Under the pieces are notes generated by a model that was given only the letters and a program-made list of their open reading frames with translations, did not search any database and had not been told where the DNA came from. Positions 7,201 through 13,267 of a stretch of DNA of 14,014 nt are shown in pieces. The stretch's first letter is position 1. The number at the start of each line of letters is the position of its first letter. Source of the DNA: Streptosporangiaceae bacterium (GTDB lineage: Bacteria > Actinomycetota > Actinomycetes > Streptosporangiales > Streptosporangiaceae); NCBI GenBank assembly GCA_030043395.1, contig JASHXW010000512.1:1-14014 (forward strand). Reading direction: 5' to 3'. Both the position numbers and the translations under genes were made by a program.

Positions 7201-7656
7201 ATGCAGGAGCAAGGCAGTGCGGAGTACCCGCGTCTGCTCCAGACAGCGCTGGACACTACTGATGCTCGCCTGCTGGCTGAGTTCTACCGGCAGTTCCTCG
7301 GCTACGTTTATCGCCCTGGCGACGAGCCGCCCGTCGATGGCACGGCCGACGACGCAGACTGGCTGGTGCTCACCGACGCCGATGGCATCCGCAAGCTGGC
7401 CTTCCAGCAAGTCGGCGAGATGACTCCGACGACCTGGCCACGGCACGAAGTGCCGCAGCAACTTCACCTGGACATGACCGTTCCCGACCGCGAGGCACTG
7501 GAACGGCAGCGCGATCGGGCCCTGGCGCTCGGGGCCGAGCTTCGGTTTGATCGCTCCGACGACCCGCACGAGCCTCTCTACGTGCTCGCGGATCCCGCGG
7601 GGCACATGCTCTGCATCTTCGTCGCTCCATGGCCACCGGGTCATACCGTCAGCTAG
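7201..7656 (+). CDS. VOC (glyoxalase/bleomycin resistance-like) family protein
   Basis: This 151-residue protein has the vicinal-oxygen-chelate fold of two beta-alpha-beta-beta-beta modules. The first runs from QTALDTTDARLLAEFYRQFLGY to WLVLTDADGIRKLAFQQV. The second runs from QQLHLDMTVPDREALERQRDRALALGA to LYVLADPAGHMLCIFV. H89 in QLHLDM is a likely metal or ligand contact, and the DPAGHMLCIF ending is typical of actinobacterial Glyoxalase_6-like proteins. The start is ATG 7201, with GGAGG eight bases upstream (7188-7192); an in-frame TTG at 7186 lies inside the ribosome site region and is rejected. Family members range from dioxygenases and lyases to drug-binding resistance proteins, and no specific reaction is visible. 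Its stop overlaps the stop of the convergent gene by eight bases. Confidence 0.85.
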   Translation: MQEQGSAEYPRLLQTALDTTDARLLAEFYRQFLGYVYRPGDEPPVDGTADDADWLVLTDADGIRKLAFQQVGEMTPTTWPRHEVPQQLHLDMTVPDREALERQRDRALALGAELRFDRSDDPHEPLYVLADPAGHMLCIFVAPWPPGHTVS

Positions 7657-8608
7657 CAGTTCCGGCATCCCACCATCGGAGCACCCGAAGCGCCCGCAGC
7701 GTGTTCCACCGGCTCGGCGCGCCCACTGCGCCGTCGAGATCGAAGTGGACGCGACCCGGATGGACGCGATCCATCAGCCACCGGCCGCCGGGCTGGCGCC
7801 TGGACCGGACGATGGAAACGGCCTCTGCCATCCGCGGATCGGGGTCCCCGCCCGCCCGCCGGAAGTAGTCGAGCGCTCGCAGGACGTCGTAGTGCCAGTA
7901 GTAAGGAAAGGCGAGCTCCAGGTACTTGGGCTGGATGATGTCGCCCGTGCTCTTGCGGCGGAGCAAGCCGCGCGCAAGCAGGTACTCCTCGCCACTGCGG
8001 CGAGCCGTGCCCACTTCGGCCGGCCCGCCGGCCGAGCGCTCGAACTCAAGCAGGCCGTCGAGCACGGTCAGCGTCGTGTCGAAGGACGATCGCACCGAGC
8101 CGTTCTCCGCCTCGCAGTTCCAGCCGCCGTCGGCGAGCCGCTCGCCCAGGATCCGCTCGACAATGGGCTCGACGTCCACGCCGAAATACGCTCCGGCCTC
8201 GATGGTCCGGCCATTGATGCATGGCTCGACCTCCCCGTCGAAATACCGCTGCCCGGCGTGCTCCCAGCGCCCGTTCTCGGCGACAAGCTCGATGGCGCGG
8301 CGGGCCGATTCCGACTTCGGGTCGAGGCCCAGGATCTGCAGGGTTTGCAGCGTGTGCATCGTCGGCGTCCAGGGCTGCCCCGGCTCGCCGCCTGAGTAGG
8401 CCGCGGGGAAGCAGGCGCCGCCTGCCCAGAGCCCGTCGGGATCCTCCAGAGCGAGCAGGCGGGCGCCCCAGCCGTCGTGCTCGACCTGGGCTCGCTCGGC
8501 TTGGACATCGGCCGCAGGAGCGTCCGTCAGGTCGCGCAGAACCTGCCAGCGGATGGCCGGGTCCCCTTCGAGCAGCCAGGCAATCGCGCTCGCCCTGTCA
8601 TCCGTCAT
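7649..8608 (-). CDS. Terpenoid cyclase/prenyltransferase-fold (squalene cyclase-like) repeat protein
   Basis: This 319-residue protein appears to consist of alpha/alpha-barrel repeats of the squalene-hopene cyclase/prenyltransferase type. Repeat-like signatures are DPAIRWQVLRDL (16-27), TMHTLQTLQILGLD (83-96), LADGGWNCEAENGSVRSSFDTTLTVLDGLLEFE (158-190), and WHYDVLRALDYFR (238-250). It is half the usual length of a hopene cyclase, and I find no DxDD catalytic acid motif, so a genuine cyclase activity is unlikely. Such short proteins are common in actinobacteria, often annotated as squalene cyclase, and have no settled function. The ATG at 8608 has GAGGGAG at a good distance. The gene converges on the VOC gene with overlapping stops, leaving no room for a terminator between them. 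Confidence 0.8.
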   Translation of the reverse strand: MTDDRASAIAWLLEGDPAIRWQVLRDLTDAPAADVQAERAQVEHDGWGARLLALEDPDGLWAGGACFPAAYSGGEPGQPWTPTMHTLQTLQILGLDPKSESARRAIELVAENGRWEHAGQRYFDGEVEPCINGRTIEAGAYFGVDVEPIVERILGERLADGGWNCEAENGSVRSSFDTTLTVLDGLLEFERSAGGPAEVGTARRSGEEYLLARGLLRRKSTGDIIQPKYLELAFPYYWHYDVLRALDYFRRAGGDPDPRMAEAVSIVRSRRQPGGRWLMDRVHPGRVHFDLDGAVGAPSRWNTLRALRVLRWWDAGTAS

Positions 8609-8672
8609 GGCTCTCCCTCGCTGACTTCTAGGCGGTCACCTCGCTGCTCGCGAAGGTTGCGCCCGGGCGGTT

Positions 8673-8712
8673 TAGCGTCACGCTAGAGGGGATTGCGGAC
8701 GTTCTGCGTCCG
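8673..8712. repeat. Two adjacent inverted repeats between the membrane-protein gene and the cyclase-fold gene
   Basis: TAGCGT-C-ACGCTA (8673-8685) and CGGACG-TTCTG-CGTCCG (8696-8712) are perfect short hairpins. They start about 37 bases downstream of the DUF4337-like gene, on the minus strand. Neither has a T-run, so they would be non-canonical terminators at best. The first could also be an operator for the gene starting at 8608. Confidence 0.35.
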
Positions 8713-8748
8713 GATCCGCGGATGTTCTCAGGCTGCTTCCGCCACCTT

Positions 8749-9480
8749 TCAGCTGGGCAAGCCCGGCTGCTGGGTGATGAGAATAATCGACACGATGAGC
8801 AGCGCCGAGCCGAACAAGATCAGGGCGTATCGCACGCCGTGCAGCTTGAACGAGCTGCCAATCCCGATCAAGAACAGCACGGCAGCCAGGAAGACCGTGA
8901 TCCGGACGTAGTTGTCGGACGTGGTTCCGTCCTGATCGCCCGCGTTGAACTTCGTGTTCGCTTCGGTGTCCAGCGCATTGGCCTGCGCCTGCTGCGGGAG
9001 CTTGTACTGCGGCATGTACGTCGGTCCCGGCGGTGCGTGCGGGTTGTGCAGCGGGTTCGTCGCCATCCAGGCGTTGAATGCCACCCGGAACGCGGGCCGG
9101 AACCGCCGTTCCGCGATGGCTTCTTTCTGCCGGTTGCCCAGGGTGAACGCGATGAACCAGGCGTTGAAGGTGGACGCGTCGAAGTTCCGCAGCGTCAGCG
9201 CCTCCAGATCGCGCCGGGTGGCAAGATTGCGCAGCGTCGAGGACTGGGCAATGTCGACGCGCGAGGCCGTGCTCCATCGCGCGGCGGAATACCCGGCCCA
9301 TGCCGCCGTGATCGTGACCAAGGCCAAGAGCACGGCCTCGCAGATCTGCACGATCCGCGAATGGCGGGCGTGCTTGTCGTCGTCCTCGTGCTGCTCGGGC
9401 TCAGCCGCCTCATGATGCTCAGACTCGCCATGCTCGTGCAGCTTCTTGCCGGCCTCGATCGGGTTCAGGCCCTCGCCCAT
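8749..9480 (-). CDS. DUF4337-like membrane protein with His/acidic-rich N terminus
   Basis: This 243-residue protein has a charged cytoplasmic-looking N terminus rich in H, E and D (about 13-41). It is followed by one membrane helix (about 44-65, AVLLALVTITAAWAGYSAARW), a long soluble middle (66-190), and a hairpin of two helices (about 192-210 and 216-236). This layout (helix, long helical loop, two C-terminal helices) resembles DUF4337 proteins, whose function is unknown. The His/Asp/Glu-rich tail could bind metal ions, but that is inference. ATG 9480 is preceded by a G-rich stretch (GGGGGTTGACCA), a weak ribosome site. It is transcribed in the same direction as the CoA-transferase operon 165 bases upstream, with an inverted repeat between them. 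Confidence 0.7.
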   Translation of the reverse strand: MGEGLNPIEAGKKLHEHGESEHHEAAEPEQHEDDDKHARHSRIVQICEAVLLALVTITAAWAGYSAARWSTASRVDIAQSSTLRNLATRRDLEALTLRNFDASTFNAWFIAFTLGNRQKEAIAERRFRPAFRVAFNAWMATNPLHNPHAPPGPTYMPQYKLPQQAQANALDTEANTKFNAGDQDGTTSDNYVRITVFLAAVLFLIGIGSSFKLHGVRYALILFGSALLIVSIILITQQPGLPS

Positions 9481-9512
9481 TGGTCAACCCCCGCAGTCCC
9501 CCCAGACGGCAC

Positions 9513-9546
9513 GACCAGGCGCTGACGTGCTGTGTCAGACCTGGTC
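9513..9546 (-). terminator. Imperfect hairpin between the CoA-transferase and the DUF4337-like gene
   Basis: GACCAGG (9513-9519) pairs with CCTGGTC (9540-9546), and inside it CTGAC (9522-9526) pairs with GTCAG (9534-9538) around a seven-base loop. That gives 12 base pairs with a small internal loop. It lies 100 bases after the CoA-transferase stop. No T-run follows on the minus strand, so termination is only a possibility; a 5' leader structure for the next gene is the alternative. Confidence 0.35.
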
Positions 9547-9645
9547 CCCATCTGACGCGGAACTCACACGTTACCCGGGCAAGCCGTTGACGCCGCACCG
9601 GCACTGCCCCAGTGGCCGCGCTGCCCGAACCTCGGCGGTCCGCTG

Positions 9646-11088
9646 CTAGGCGGCCCAGGCCGGCGTGCTCGAGCCGCGCGGCACGAGCGGCGGATCCGGC
9701 CAGCGCGGCGGGGTCTGGGAGAACCTGACCGGTGGGGCGAGCATGTGCAACTGCCCAAGCGGACTCGGGGCGTCGTAAGGATCCGGGTCAGTCAGTGACT
9801 GCTCGGGGACCGTGCCGGCCGTGGCCGGATCGACCACGCCGAGTGCGACACACCACATGGCCGTGCGCGTGAGGCTGACGCTGACCTGCCAGCTTCCGCC
9901 TTCGCTGGCTTGCCTGATCAGCGCGGCCGTAGCGCCGATCGCGCCCATGTAGCCGGTTATGTAGTCGTTGATCAAGCCGGTGACGGGAAGCCGCGGCTGG
10001 TCAGGAGTTCCCTCCACGCTCATCAGCCCGCTGGCTGCCGAGCCGTTCATGTCGAAGCCGCCCCGCGAAGCCCAGGGGCCGCCGTTGCCGTAGCAGGTGA
10101 CCGAGACGGCGATGATGCCGGGATGCCGCCGAGCCAGCTCCCGCCCGTCGATCCCGAGCGCCTCCAGCTTGCCGTGCCTGTGGTTGTTGACCACGACGCT
10201 GGCCGTCGCCAGCAGCTCCTCAGCGTTGCCGCGGCCGCGCTCGGTCGTGAGGTCGATGTAGGCGCTCCGCGATCCGATGTTGGCCTCGCTGTAGATGAAG
10301 TCGTGCTCGAAGTCGTTCGGCCTGGTGGCGCACAGCACGTCGGCACCCTGCTCGGCCATCGTGCGGCCGACAGTGGGGCCTGCGATGGCGTGGGTGAAGG
10401 ACAAGACGCGGACTCCGTCAAAGGGCCGGCCGGATGGCGGAAGGTGCCTGGGCGGAGCGTCGCCGATCCGCTCGATGGCGACGACCGGCTGCGCGGCGAG
10501 CCACTGGCCCTGCGGATGGGCGGCCCACTCCCGTGCCGTGCGGGCAATGCAGAGCGGCAGTCCGGCCTGGTTGGCCTGGTCTTCCAGGTCGCCCGAGTCC
10601 CACCCGGCGATGGCCTGCGCTACCCGCTCGCGGTCCGGCGGCACGTCGAGGAACGTGCACCACTTGACGACCTGGTGCGGGTACACGCCGGAGGCCATGA
10701 CCGTCCTGCCGTCTGCAGTCCGGTAGCTGTCGATCAGGAACGGGTTGTCGGCCACCAGCGGCGCAGGAGGCGGCTCCTCGCTGATCGTCGGGTGCCAGAA
10801 TGCCCCGGGGCTGATGCCATGGATAGCCTGCCTCAAGTCAAGCGAGAGGTTCTGGCTCTGGCCTGTCCGCAGCCTCCATAGCGCGGCCGCGCCGACCGCG
10901 CATCCCATCACCGGGATGCCGAAGCACGCGCCCAGCCGCAGGCGGCTGGCCAGGATGGGATCAGTGCCCGCGAAGGACACCGCTCCCCCGGTGCTTGCCG
11001 TGGACAGGCCCGCGTCCGCCAGCAGCCGGTGAAGGTGCTCGGCTGGATCGAAGCCGGCGCTCGGCCGGGCAGGACTCTTGGTAATCAC
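9646..11088 (-). CDS. Class III (CaiB/BaiF) CoA-transferase, apparently permuted two-half form
   Basis: This 480-residue protein of the family III CoA-transferases moves CoA between carboxylic acids or isomerises acyl-CoAs. The second half starts like a normal N terminus of this family: PFDGVRVLSFTHAIAGPTVGRTMAEQGADVLCATR (222-256), then SAYIDLTTERGR, CYGNGGPWASRGGFDMNGSAASG, and LINDYITGYMGAIGATAAL. In that last block D375 aligns with the catalytic aspartate of CaiB/formyl-CoA transferase (ADYFSG in CaiB). The first half (about 58-215) instead resembles the region after the catalytic aspartate: AAALWRLRTGQSQNLSLDLRQA, then FLIDSYRTADGRTVMASG, and TAREWAAHPQGQWLAAQPVVAIERIGD. So the C-terminal-type half precedes the N-terminal-type half. 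The GTG start overlaps the TetR stop (GTGA). Substrate unknown. Confidence 0.85.
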   Translation of the reverse strand: MITKSPARPSAGFDPAEHLHRLLADAGLSTASTGGAVSFAGTDPILASRLRLGACFGIPVMGCAVGAAALWRLRTGQSQNLSLDLRQAIHGISPGAFWHPTISEEPPPAPLVADNPFLIDSYRTADGRTVMASGVYPHQVVKWCTFLDVPPDRERVAQAIAGWDSGDLEDQANQAGLPLCIARTAREWAAHPQGQWLAAQPVVAIERIGDAPPRHLPPSGRPFDGVRVLSFTHAIAGPTVGRTMAEQGADVLCATRPNDFEHDFIYSEANIGSRSAYIDLTTERGRGNAEELLATASVVVNNHRHGKLEALGIDGRELARRHPGIIAVSVTCYGNGGPWASRGGFDMNGSAASGLMSVEGTPDQPRLPVTGLINDYITGYMGAIGATAALIRQASEGGSWQVSVSLTRTAMWCVALGVVDPATAGTVPEQSLTDPDPYDAPSPLGQLHMLAPPVRFSQTPPRWPDPPLVPRGSSTPAWAA

Positions 11089-11702
11089 TGGGCCTCCGCT
11101 GGCCGGGAGAAGTGAAGCAGTAGCGCAACTACGGACTGCTGTCCGAGATCGGCATGAGCGAATGCTCCGGCGGCTGCGTCCGTCAGCGCCTGGATGTCAT
11201 TGCCCTCGGTCACCGCCACGATCATCCGTGCAAGCTCGATCACTGGCAGGACGGGGACGCGGCCAGCCAAGCGCAAACCGTCCGTGATGAGGACGGCGAG
11301 CTCGGAGCGGACCCTGGCCTCGTGCTCGACCAGGAGAGCCGCCACGTCCGGTCGCCGGATGGCGTGCAGCGAGAACTCAGCGGAGACCAGCGTCCACTGC
11401 CGGTCCGCCTCGGAAGCTGCCAGCATGCCGTGCCGCGCGAGGGCCTTGGCCAGCGCGTTGCTGCTAGGCATCACGGCACGTATTCGTTGCGCCCGGCGTT
11501 CCCAGCTCCGGTCGAGCAGGGCCAGGAACAAGGCGTCCTTGCTGGCGAAGTTCGAGTAGAACGCGCCTTTGGTAAGCCCGGCACGGGCACAGATCTCGGG
11601 GATGGAGGTTGCCCCGTAGCCCTGCTCGGCGAACAACTCAAGCGCGGCATCGAGCAGGGCGCTGACCGTCGCAGGCCGCCGCTTGGTCACTCCCCTAGGC
11701 AC
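11085..11702 (-). CDS. TetR/AcrR-family transcriptional regulator
   Basis: This 205-residue one-component regulator has an N-terminal TetR helix-turn-helix. VSALLDAALELFAEQGYGATSIPEICARAGLTKGAFYSNFASKDALFLALL (13-63) contains the canonical recognition helix TKGAFYSNF and the following SKDALF. The C-terminal ligand domain is divergent, as usual. The gene is first in an operon with the CoA-transferase (four-base GTGA overlap), so its ligand is probably an acyl-CoA or carboxylic acid handled by that enzyme. The GTG start at 11702 is chosen because a TAAACT hexamer ends six bases upstream, as for a leaderless mRNA; GTG 11690 is an alternative. Two perfect palindromes in the promoter are the likely binding sites, giving autoregulation and control of the divergent ORF. 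Confidence 0.93.
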   Translation of the reverse strand: MPRGVTKRRPATVSALLDAALELFAEQGYGATSIPEICARAGLTKGAFYSNFASKDALFLALLDRSWERRAQRIRAVMPSSNALAKALARHGMLAASEADRQWTLVSAEFSLHAIRRPDVAALLVEHEARVRSELAVLITDGLRLAGRVPVLPVIELARMIVAVTEGNDIQALTDAAAGAFAHADLGQQSVVALLLHFSRPAEAQ

Positions 11703-11708
11703 TGCCTC

Positions 11709-11714
11709 AGTTTA
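11709..11714 (-). promoter_or_regulatory. Candidate -10 hexamer for the leaderless TetR-CoA-transferase transcript
   Basis: Read on the minus strand this is TAAACT, ending six bases before the GTG at 11702. The -35 region would fall near 11732-11737. The two palindromes then cover the spacer and the -35 region, a good arrangement for repression. Confidence 0.45.
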
Positions 11715-11718
11715 TAGC

Positions 11719-11749
11719 ATACTGTTCAGTATCCGATACTGATCAGTAT
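11719..11749. promoter_or_regulatory. Tandem palindromic operator, probable TetR-regulator binding site
   Basis: Two copies of ATACTG-NN-CAGTAT stand three bases apart: 11719-11732 (centre TT) and 11736-11749 (centre AT). All four 6-bp half-sites are perfect, the centres are 17 bp apart, and the whole 31 bp is itself nearly palindromic. It lies between the TetR gene and a divergent short ORF, over the predicted TetR promoter spacer and -35, and next to the expected -35 of the divergent promoter. This is the layout expected for a TetR-family protein binding as two dimers. Confidence 0.85.
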
Positions 11750-11771
11750 GAGCAAACGGACAGCCGTCGGA

Positions 11772-11777
11772 TAAGGT
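11772..11777 (+). promoter_or_regulatory. Candidate -10 hexamer for the divergent leaderless ORF
   Basis: TAAGGT ends six bases before the GTG at 11784, and no ribosome site is present. The expected -35 falls at the right edge of the tandem palindromes, so the same repressor could control it. Confidence 0.45.
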
Positions 11778-11783
11778 CCAGGC

Positions 11784-11984
11784 GTGACGGGTCCTGGAGC
11801 CGAGGTTCTCGGCATCGATGTCGATGCCAGCCTGCTGGACCGGTGGCTGGACTGGCTGATGCCGGCCGAGCAGCCTTACCTGGTTCCCGAGCACATGGCC
11901 AGGTCCGCCGGCCTCGCCGGCGACAGTCAGCGGCTGACTCCAGAGAGCCCTCGCAGGGCTGGATGTCGCCCACGAAAGTACTGA
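11784..11984 (+). pseudogene. Short divergent ORF, possibly the 5' remnant of a TetR-controlled gene
   Basis: A GTG-started frame of 66 codons lies opposite the TetR gene, with a leaderless-type promoter next to the operator. The first 50 or so codons look coding (third positions mostly G/C; an ordered sequence with DASLLDRWLDWLMPAEQPYLVPEHMARS). After about residue 52 the third-position bias fades and the protein becomes arginine/proline-rich until TGA. From about 11943 the bias looks better in another plus-strand frame that ends at 12055 (SPTKVLTVRDAILSAG). A frameshifted or truncated gene is therefore likely, though an intact small protein is possible. I recognise no family. Confidence 0.4.
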
Positions 11985-12070
11985 CCGTACGCGACGCGAT
12001 CCTCAGCGCGGGGGTTCGCGGCCAGCATCTTCAGCGCCGCACGCTCCTGTCCTAGCCGCCTGACGTTCAT

Positions 12071-12076
12071 TAGACT
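12071..12076 (+). promoter_or_regulatory. Candidate -10 for the secreted-protein gene
   Basis: TAGACT fits TANNNT and lies about 70 bases before the start at 12147. This would give a leader of roughly 60 bases with a ribosome site. No -35 is evident. Between the short ORF end (11984) and here I see no convincing gene. Confidence 0.25.
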
Positions 12077-12146
12077 GGCCGTTCTGCTCCAACAGGACGA
12101 TTCGGTGACTGACGCCGTCTGTCAATGGATACGGAGGGGATCGGAA

Positions 12147-13211
12147 ATGCCGGGAATGTCGTTGGCGGCGCACCGTCATCATGCCACTGCGAGCCGGATT
12201 CACCGGGTGGCAGGGGCACTCGCGGCGGCTGTGATGGGCCTGACCTGGATATCGGTATGCAGCCCCCCAGCCCACGCCGCTGCTGCCCGCGCCGCCCGGC
12301 CGGCCGGGCCCCAGTTGCACGTGGCACACAGGACGCTCGTGGCGAAGGGGAAGAACGCCGACGACTTGCTGTTCGCTGAGGGGTCGAACGGCGCCGTGTT
12401 CTTCGCCCGCGGAAAGACCGCCACCGCCGTGCTGGCCAACGGCCACGAGAGGGTTGCCGCGCGTTCGGGCGACACCATCCACGCAATGGCCGCTACTGCG
12501 ACGGACCTGTTCGTGCAGGCCGGCCTGACGGTCACCGAGTACTCGATTCCTGGCGCGAGGGCTGTCCGGCACTGGACGCTGACCAGCGCTGTCACGCCCA
12601 TTACCCAAGCGGGCCTGTTCGTGGAAGGAAAGACACTGTGGGCGTGGACCGACTGGGAGAACGACTCAAGCGGCCTTGAGTACGCGCAGGTCAGCCGGAT
12701 GAGCACGACAAGCTCAACAGTGCACGTGGTGACGAAGCGCGCTTATCCGTTCGACCTGGCTGCTGATCAGGCTGGACTGTTCTTCGAGAGCATCGCGGCA
12801 AACGACAGCACCCAGTACCTCGACCGGGCCGCCCCCTCAGGCGGGGTGAAGTCCCGGGCATTCACCGCGCCGCAGGCCCAGCTCGCGCTTGACGGCAACC
12901 GAGTAGTCCTGCTCGACTTCGGCAGCAGCACCGACGTGGACACCTACAGCACGACGACGCTGGCACGAGAGTCGTCCAAGAAGGTGCCGACCACCTTCGA
13001 GGAGATCGCTGACACGACCAGCGGGCTGCTCGTGCTGGCGAGGACCTGCAATTCGTGCGCGGGCTCGGTGCTCAGCGTGCTCAATCCCGCGACTGCCGGG
13101 ACTTCCGGCACGGTGAGCCTGCCTGGGTTCGCGTACCTGTTCCCAGGCCCACAGCCAGCCGTGATCGAGACAGGCGCCAAGTCCAGCCTGTACCTGGTAC
13201 GAATCAGCTAG
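12147..13211 (+). CDS. Secreted protein of unknown function with propeller-like repeats
   Basis: This predicted exported protein has 354 residues. ATG 12147 is chosen because GGAGGGGA (12133-12140) lies six bases upstream; an in-frame GTG at 12105 has no such site. The N terminus has arginines and histidines, a hydrophobic core VAGALAAAVMGLTWISV (21-37), and PPAHA-AA, a signal peptidase I site near residue 44. The mature part shows recurring hydrophobic strands after short polar turns (DLLFAEGSN, DLFVQAG, AGLFVEGK, AGLFFES, SGLLVLART), spaced about 40-75 residues apart. This suggests a beta-propeller or another all-beta repeat. A CNSC pair (C301 and C304) could form a disulphide outside the cell. 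No catalytic motif is seen. The lipoprotein gene follows 56 bases later on the same strand with its own ribosome site, so the two may be co-transcribed. Confidence 0.75.
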   Translation: MPGMSLAAHRHHATASRIHRVAGALAAAVMGLTWISVCSPPAHAAAARAARPAGPQLHVAHRTLVAKGKNADDLLFAEGSNGAVFFARGKTATAVLANGHERVAARSGDTIHAMAATATDLFVQAGLTVTEYSIPGARAVRHWTLTSAVTPITQAGLFVEGKTLWAWTDWENDSSGLEYAQVSRMSTTSSTVHVVTKRAYPFDLAADQAGLFFESIAANDSTQYLDRAAPSGGVKSRAFTAPQAQLALDGNRVVLLDFGSSTDVDTYSTTTLARESSKKVPTTFEEIADTTSGLLVLARTCNSCAGSVLSVLNPATAGTSGTVSLPGFAYLFPGPQPAVIETGAKSSLYLVRIS

Positions 13212-13267
13212 TCTCGCCCGCGGCAGCCGCCACCCGAGCTGACCGCCCCAAGTCAAGGAGCTGCCAC

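Noticed and set aside
9910..10881. 323-codon plus-strand frame inside the CoA-transferase gene
   Set aside because: It is antisense to a conserved enzyme, with no recognisable domain and no convincing start.
11927..12070. 47-codon minus-strand ORF (MNVRRLGQERAALKM...) between the short divergent ORF and the secreted-protein gene
   Set aside because: It has an ATG but no ribosome site or leaderless hexamer, third-position G/C only about 70 percent, and no recognised family; kept only as a weak possibility.
12003..12608. 201-codon minus-strand frame over the secreted-protein gene
   Set aside because: It is opposite a gene with a clear ribosome site and signal peptide; its composition is that of an antisense shadow.
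13055..13267. Extension of the lipoprotein frame upstream to 13055
   Set aside because: It would overlap the end of the secreted-protein gene and bury the lipoprotein signal peptide; ATG 13268 has a good ribosome site.
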